From: an uncultured Flavobacteriaceae bacterium
GTDB lineage: Bacteria; Bacteroidota; Bacteroidia; Flavobacteriales; Flavobacteriaceae
Assembly (NCBI GenBank): GCA_947498845.1
Contig: CANMLX010000043.1
Location: forward strand, 1-36,301
Reading direction: 5' to 3'
DNA: 36,301 nucleotides
The notes under the pieces were generated by a model that worked only from the letters and a program-made list of their open reading frames with translations, searched no databases and was not told the origin of the DNA. Below are positions 32,875 through 36,301 of the stretch, piece after piece (the stretch's first letter is position 1; each line of letters opens with the position of its first letter). Both the position numbers and the translations under genes were made by a program.

Positions 32875-33091
32875 ATAATTTAAGCAGTATAATAGGCGTA
32901 TCACACTAAGCTAAAATAAATTTGCTTTTTTATTTTAAAATAATTGATAATCAGTGTCTTAAAATTGTGTTGAAAAGTAAAAAAAACGTTAAAAATATGT
33001 TATTTGTCATTTTTTAGTGTAACAAATAATTTTTTTTGTCGTCTCTTAATTATAATCAAAAAACAAATCATTAATCAAAAAATCTTTCATC

Positions 33092-33487
33092 ATGAAAAAA
33101 ACAATCATCATTTCTGCAATTGCATTATGTATTTCTGCGTTTAATGTTCAAGCAAGTAATTTATCAGACAATACGATTTATCAAAAAGTTTTAGTTAAAC
33201 TAGAGGTAAGTCCCTTTTGTGTATCTATAGCCAAAGGCGATATAGAAACAGTAAAAAAGTTAATAGACTTGGGAGAGGATATCAATCAAAAATCTAACGG
33301 TATGACTCCTGTTATGTATGCTGCTAAATACAATAGAACAGAAATTTTAAAGTTATTAATACAAAAAGGCGCTAATTTAAAAGTAAAGTCTAGTAAAGGT
33401 ATGACTGCTATTAAATACGCCAAATTACATAAAGCTACAGATACTGAGGCTCTTTTAAAAGAAGCCCTTTCTAAAAAGAAAAAATAA
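33092..33487 (+). CDS. Exported ankyrin-repeat protein
   Basis: This 131-residue protein has a signal peptide (MKKTIIISAIALCISAFNVQA, cut after residue 21). Two to three ankyrin repeats follow: VSIAKGDIETVKKLIDLGED, then SNGMTPVMYAAKYNRTEILK and KGMTAIKYAKLHKATDTEAL. The C-terminus is Lys-rich. Ankyrin repeats mediate protein binding; the partner is unknown. The gene stands alone with a 248-bp upstream region that lacks an obvious consensus promoter. A bidirectional terminator follows, shared with the convergent M48 protease. Confidence 0.93.
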   Translation: MKKTIIISAIALCISAFNVQASNLSDNTIYQKVLVKLEVSPFCVSIAKGDIETVKKLIDLGEDINQKSNGMTPVMYAAKYNRTEILKLLIQKGANLKVKSSKGMTAIKYAKLHKATDTEALLKEALSKKKK

Positions 33488-33536
33488 TTAAGCTAAACAT
33501 TTAAAGCATTTAAAATTATTTTTGAATTAGTCACGA

Positions 33537-33558
33537 AAAAGGCCCTTATGGGCCTTTT
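33537..33558. terminator. Bidirectional intrinsic terminator
   Basis: AAAAGGCCC (33537-33545), loop TTAT, then GGGCCTTTT (33550-33558): a perfect 9-bp stem with A and T tracts on each side. It serves the convergent ankyrin and M48 genes. Confidence 0.85.
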
Positions 33559-33561
33559 CAA

Positions 33562-34326
33562 TTAATGTTTATATTTTTCTATAGCTTCTCGTATTTTTTC
33601 TATCCTATTATCTGGATCTGGATGTGTACTTTGAAATTCTGGAACTCTATTTGGACCAGCAGCAGCTTTTAATATTTGCATAACCCCTATCATTTCTTCG
33701 GGGTTATAACCTGCGTCTATCATAAATTTAACACCTAATTCATCACTTTCTAATTCATCATCTCTACCATTAGTAAGTAGTTTGTTTTGACCAATACCGC
33801 TTATAAGTCCTCCCATATCTGCACCAACAGAACCAGCAGTAGCTAGTCCTTGCCAATACTCACTTTCCGCAATACGCTCTGCACTGTGACGGCCTAATAC
33901 ATGACCAATTTCATGCCCTAAAACGCCAGCTAATTGATCTTCATTTTTTAATTTAGAAAATAGAGCGTAAGTAATAAAAATTTGTCCGCCAGGTAACGCA
34001 AATGCATTAATAGCTCTATCATCATTTAATAAATGAAACTCATATCTATATGGTGTTTGTTTTGCTAGGCTGTTGTTAACGAGTTTGTTACCTACATTAT
34101 CTACTAGAGCTTGATATTGATTATTGGGGTGTGCCCCACCATGTTGTTGAGCCATTTGTGGTGCACTCTGTAAACCAATAGCTATTTCTTTATCAGGCGT
34201 CATAGATATGGTTTGCATTCTTCCGGTATAGGGGTTTTCTTCGCGTTGACTACAGCGTTTAAAAACAAAAAATAGTGCGATAGCGACACCAATTAAAAGT
34301 CTAACTTTAAGATTTCTTCCTCTCAT
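33562..34326 (-). CDS. M48 family metalloprotease (BepA/YcaL-like)
   Basis: This 254-residue protein has an N-terminal membrane segment (about 8-22) followed by a Cys (Cys25, FKRCSQREE), so it may be anchored, possibly as a lipoprotein. The peptidase_M48 domain has the zinc site HEIGH (His138, Glu139, His142) within LAGVLGHEIGHVLGRHSAE. The third ligand Glu is expected in DDELESDELGVKFM. The segment LPGGQIFITYALF is typical. Such proteases clear misfolded outer-membrane proteins in the periplasm. A terminator lies 4 bp past the stop. Confidence 0.95.
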   Translation of the reverse strand: MRGRNLKVRLLIGVAIALFFVFKRCSQREENPYTGRMQTISMTPDKEIAIGLQSAPQMAQQHGGAHPNNQYQALVDNVGNKLVNNSLAKQTPYRYEFHLLNDDRAINAFALPGGQIFITYALFSKLKNEDQLAGVLGHEIGHVLGRHSAERIAESEYWQGLATAGSVGADMGGLISGIGQNKLLTNGRDDELESDELGVKFMIDAGYNPEEMIGVMQILKAAAGPNRVPEFQSTHPDPDNRIEKIREAIEKYKH

Positions 34327-34370
34327 TTTGTGGTATATTTAGAGTGTTAAAATTACGAAAATTTGGTTTT

Positions 34371-34532
34371 ATACCAATTCTTATGTTAAATCACACAGAA
34401 TAAAAATGATAGATTTTTGTGTTATATGAAAAAGAAAAATGAGTCATAGCATAACCTACGAGTCTTTTTTATTTTGAAGTATTGCGCAAAAAGGCACATT
34501 TTAATTGAGTAATTTAATGTTAGAATTGGTAT
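34371..34532. repeat. MITE-like palindromic element, family A copy 3 (162 bp)
   Basis: It begins ATACCAATTCTTATGTTAAA and, on the other strand, ends ATACCAATTCTAACATTAAA. The middle has GTCATAGCATAACCTACGAG with A-rich and T-rich flanks, a weaker form of the core in copies 1 and 2. It lies 17 bp past the stop of the GNAT gene, between that gene and the M48 gene. Confidence 0.75.
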
Positions 34533-34548
34533 TGTATTAATTAAGACC

Positions 34549-35022
34549 CTATTCTCTTTTAATGTCACTTCTTTTATACATTAGGTAATGTGTGCCAATT
34601 TCTTGAATATTAAAAGGTTCGCCAATACTAGAAAAGCCATTAGTTTTATAAAATTGTAAAGCTACTTCTCTAGCGTTACACCAAATTAAATCTACCTTTT
34701 TATCTCTTAGAAGTCTTTCTCCATAAAGGAGTAATTTTTTTCCTAAACCTAATCTTCGATATGCATTGAGTATTGCCATACCGCGTAGCTGATATTGTAA
34801 TTGCATATTGAATAACTTGTTTGACTTTTCTATAAATGTAACAACACCTACTAATTTGTTATCTATAAATGCACCTAAGTGAATCGTTGTTTTTAAATTA
34901 TCACCCTCAAAAGCACAAGAAGATACTGGCTTCCCAGTTCTTAAAACGGGATGTCTTACAAGATGCGTTTGTAGAGCGTCTATATGTTTTAGTTTAATAT
35001 CGATTTTTAAATTATTTAGCTG
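34549..35022 (-). CDS. GNAT acetyltransferase lacking a standard start codon
   Basis: The open frame covers 158 codons and encodes a whole GNAT domain: RHPVLRTGKP, then GDNLKTTIHLGAFIDNKLVG, QYQLRGMAILNAYRRLGLGK (acetyl-CoA loop motif A) and ALQFYKTNGFSSIG (motif B). The only ATG in frame (34806) falls inside the domain and would remove strands 1-3, so the true protein should start earlier. Upstream of it, no ATG, GTG, TTG or CTG codon exists in frame before the stop at 35025-35023; only ATT, ATC or TTA codons are available near the expected start. Either a rare start is used or the gene has lost its start. Substrate unknown. Confidence 0.65.
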   Translation of the reverse strand, partial: QLNNLKIDIKLKHIDALQTHLVRHPVLRTGKPVSSCAFEGDNLKTTIHLGAFIDNKLVGVVTFIEKSNKLFNMQLQYQLRGMAILNAYRRLGLGKKLLLYGERLLRDKKVDLIWCNAREVALQFYKTNGFSSIGEPFNIQEIGTHYLMYKRSDIKRE

Positions 35023-35096
35023 TTAGTTTTTTGCCTTATCAAACTTAGTAAATATCTTGCTATAAGATATTCTACATCCTTAAAACTAAAAATTAA

Positions 35097-35528
35097 ATGG
35101 CTTATAAATTTAGAATTTTAAAACCACATGAAATTGAAATTGTAGTACCTCTAGTAGAAAAGCTTGACGACTTTAAAATACCTCAAGCTATTTTAAAAGA
35201 ACGTTTTTTAGAAATGGCTAAAGCACAAAACTATGATTGTGCTGTAATCTTGGATAAAGAAAGAATAGTTGGAGTTACTGGTCTATGGTATTGTACAAGG
35301 CATTATTCTGGAAAAAGCGTAGAAGTGGATCATGTTTTTATTGAAGAAGCGCATAGAGGAAAAGGTTTAGGGAAAGATTTTTTTAAATGGATTTATAATT
35401 ATGTTACCAAAAAAGGATATCAAGCTATAGAACTCAATACTTATGTGCAAAATCATGCATCACATAAGTTTTATTACAATGAAGGCTTTAAAATTTTAGG
35501 CTACCATTTTTTGAAAAAGTTTGACTAA
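35097..35528 (+). CDS. GNAT family N-acetyltransferase
   Basis: This 143-residue protein is a complete GNAT domain: MAYKFRILKPHEIEIVVPLV, the central DHVFIEEAHRGKGLGKDFF with the acetyl-CoA RGxGxG-type loop (HRGKGLG), and the later NHASHKFYYNEGFKILGYHF. It transfers an acetyl group to an unidentified amine. It is divergent from the other GNAT gene, whose frame ends 75 bp upstream. The tRNA promoter lies some 50 bp past its stop. Confidence 0.94.
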   Translation: MAYKFRILKPHEIEIVVPLVEKLDDFKIPQAILKERFLEMAKAQNYDCAVILDKERIVGVTGLWYCTRHYSGKSVEVDHVFIEEAHRGKGLGKDFFKWIYNYVTKKGYQAIELNTYVQNHASHKFYYNEGFKILGYHFLKKFD

Positions 35529-35580
35529 CAGGGAGGTACAAAAGGGAGTGTTTAAATATTTTCGAGAAAACAATTTTATT

Positions 35581-35611
35581 TTGGTTAGTATTTAGGTATT
35601 ATCTATATTTG
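35581..35611 (+). promoter_or_regulatory. Consensus promoter of the tRNA-Gly array
   Basis: TTG at 35581-35583 and TATATTTG at 35604-35611 are 20 bp apart, an exact Bacteroidota -33/-7 pair. The first pseudo-tRNA starts 10 bp beyond the -7 box, so the transcript begins close to the first degenerate copy. Confidence 0.85.
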
Positions 35612-35621
35612 CCCGGCTAAT

Positions 35622-35695
35622 GCGGGAGTAGCTCAGTTGGTAGAGCGTCAGCCATCCAAGCAGAAAGTCGTCCCGCGCGACGCGAGATCTCCCGA
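35622..35695 (+). pseudogene. Degenerate tRNA-Gly copy 1
   Basis: The first ~36 bases match the intact tRNA-Gly (35987) almost exactly, covering the acceptor 5' strand and the D arm. The anticodon loop has A in place of the invariant T33 and one stem mismatch. The T-arm is replaced by a GC hairpin (TCCCGCG and CGCGAGA, one mismatch) without TTCGA. The acceptor 3' strand is CTCCCGA, so the first pair is lost. It cannot make a normal tRNA. The spacer to copy 2 has the hairpin TCACTC/GAGTGA. Confidence 0.8.
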
Positions 35696-35743
35696 GTCGG
35701 ATAAAATATTGAAGAGTAAATCACTCATTTAGAGTGAATAATT

Positions 35744-35817
35744 GCGGGAGTAGCTCAGTTGGTAGAGCGTCAGCCATCCAAGCAGAAAGTCGTCCCGCGC
35801 GACGCGGGATCTCCCGA
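35744..35817 (+). pseudogene. Degenerate tRNA-Gly copy 2
   Basis: This copy is nearly identical to copy 1 over the whole 122-bp unit. Its T-arm replacement TCCCGCG-CGA-CGCGGGA is a perfect 7-bp stem. The defects are the same: A33, broken anticodon stem, no TTCGA, and CTCCCGA at the 3' end. Confidence 0.8.
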
Positions 35818-35865
35818 GTCGGATGAAATATTGAAGAGTAAATCACTCGTTTAGAGTGAATAATT

Positions 35866-35938
35866 GCGGGAGTAGCTTAGTTGGTAGAGCGTCAGCCATC
35901 CAAGCAGATGTCGTCCCGCGCGACGCGGGATCTCCCGA
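35866..35938 (+). pseudogene. Degenerate tRNA-Gly copy 3
   Basis: It is like copy 2, with GCTTAG in place of GCTCAG in the D arm and one base fewer after the anticodon arm (CAGATGTCG). It has the same GC hairpin in place of the T-arm. The intact tRNA begins 121 bp after this copy. Confidence 0.8.
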
Positions 35939-35986
35939 GTCGGATAAAATATTGAAGAGTAAATCACTCGTTTAGAGTGAATAATT

Positions 35987-36059
35987 GCGGGAGTAGCTCA
36001 GTTGGTAGAGCGTCAGCCTTCCAAGCTGAATGTCGCCAGTTCGAACCTGGTCTCCCGCT
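35987..36059 (+). tRNA. tRNA-Gly (anticodon UCC)
   Basis: This is a full 73-base cloverleaf: acceptor GCGGGAG/CTCCCGC, D arm AGCTCAGTTGGTAGAGC, anticodon loop CTTCCAA with TCC, T-arm GCCAG-TTCGAAC-CTGGT, and discriminator T. CCA is not encoded. It is the fourth and only intact unit of the tandem array and has no promoter of its own; transcription probably starts before copy 1. A terminator follows directly. Confidence 0.95.
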
Positions 36060-36060
36060 C

Positions 36061-36094
36061 AAAACTCCATCTTTTTATAAGGTGGAGTTTTTTG
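36061..36094 (+). terminator. Intrinsic terminator after tRNA-Gly
   Basis: AAAACTCCA (36061-36069) pairs with TGGAGTTTT (36083-36091), a 9-bp stem followed by TTTG. It is the 3' end of the array transcript. Beyond it, to the window end (about 200 bp), I see no gene or other feature. Confidence 0.8.
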
Positions 36095-36301
36095 TTTTCA
36101 GCAGATTCTTCCCCAGCAACTCCTAGAATAATTAAAAGTGTAGTTTATTAGCTGTATTTGCAGTTCGTCAGGAATATGTTTTTATGCTTAAGATTATGTC
36201 GTTTTTTTGAGGTATTAATAATTACGGATCAAGCGCGAAAGTTGTGTTTAGGCAAAAATTTGCGTTAATCTAAAGAGAAAGAATTCTACATTTTTGACAC
36301 C

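Noticed and set aside
35622..35938. Three further functional tRNA-Gly genes
   Set aside because: U33 is lost, the anticodon stem is broken, the TTCGA loop is absent and the acceptor's first pair does not form in any of the three.

Overview
The window is an AT-rich stretch of chromosome from a member of the Bacteroidota, most likely a marine Flavobacteriaceae (inference). The evidence is the TAnnTTTG -7 promoter motif with an upstream TTG, the near absence of Shine-Dalgarno sequences, the L28-L33-DUF4295-FtsY cluster typical of the phylum, a GSCFA-domain protein, a GxxExxY protein, and two formylglycine-type sulfatases of the kind marine flavobacteria use on sulfated algal glycans. Most genes are housekeeping or conserved flavobacterial genes; the novelty lies in small repeats and insertions between them.

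Layout. 0-3.5 kb (minus): two TPM-domain proteins and LemA, then MerR and an M23 peptidase. 3.7-8.0 kb (plus): alaS, a membrane protein and a GSCFA protein. 8.0-8.3 kb: a repeat cluster. 8.3-11.7 kb (minus): a two-sulfatase operon. 11.8-14.6 kb (plus): a secreted SH3-like/coiled-coil protein with 13 tandem repeats. 14.7-16.3 kb (minus): three small exported proteins, one with a glutaredoxin domain. 16.3-19.5 kb (plus): a DnaQ-type exonuclease, then FAH-family, Hpt and CinA genes. 19.5-21.3 kb (plus): rpmB, rpmG, a DUF4295 gene and ftsY. 21.4-23.0 kb: an orphan gene with an attC-like palindrome behind it, and a lipoprotein pseudogene broken by two repeat insertions. 23.0-25.4 kb (minus): a CHAP-domain protein and argS. 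25.8-27.9 kb (plus): a TPR histidine kinase. 27.9-32.8 kb (minus): a conserved protein, DUF423, a methyltransferase, GxxExxY, map, a HAD-like protein and gpmI. 33.1-35.5 kb: an ankyrin protein, an M48 protease and two GNATs. 35.6-36.1 kb: three degenerate tRNA-Gly copies followed by one intact tRNA-Gly.

The most interesting structures are these. (1) A promoter lies just upstream of three tandem ~122-bp pseudo-tRNA-Gly units in which the T-arm is replaced by a GC hairpin; the real tRNA-Gly(UCC) comes last, before a terminator. (2) A ~471-bp unit holds only a GxxExxY gene between near-perfect terminal inverted repeats. It sits exactly between map and a methyltransferase gene, and its end supplies the methyltransferase start codon. 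(3) Three ~162-bp palindromic, MITE-like elements share ATACCAATTC ends. One interrupts a lipoprotein gene that a second, nested repeat also breaks. No transposase, CRISPR array, phage gene or rRNA was seen.
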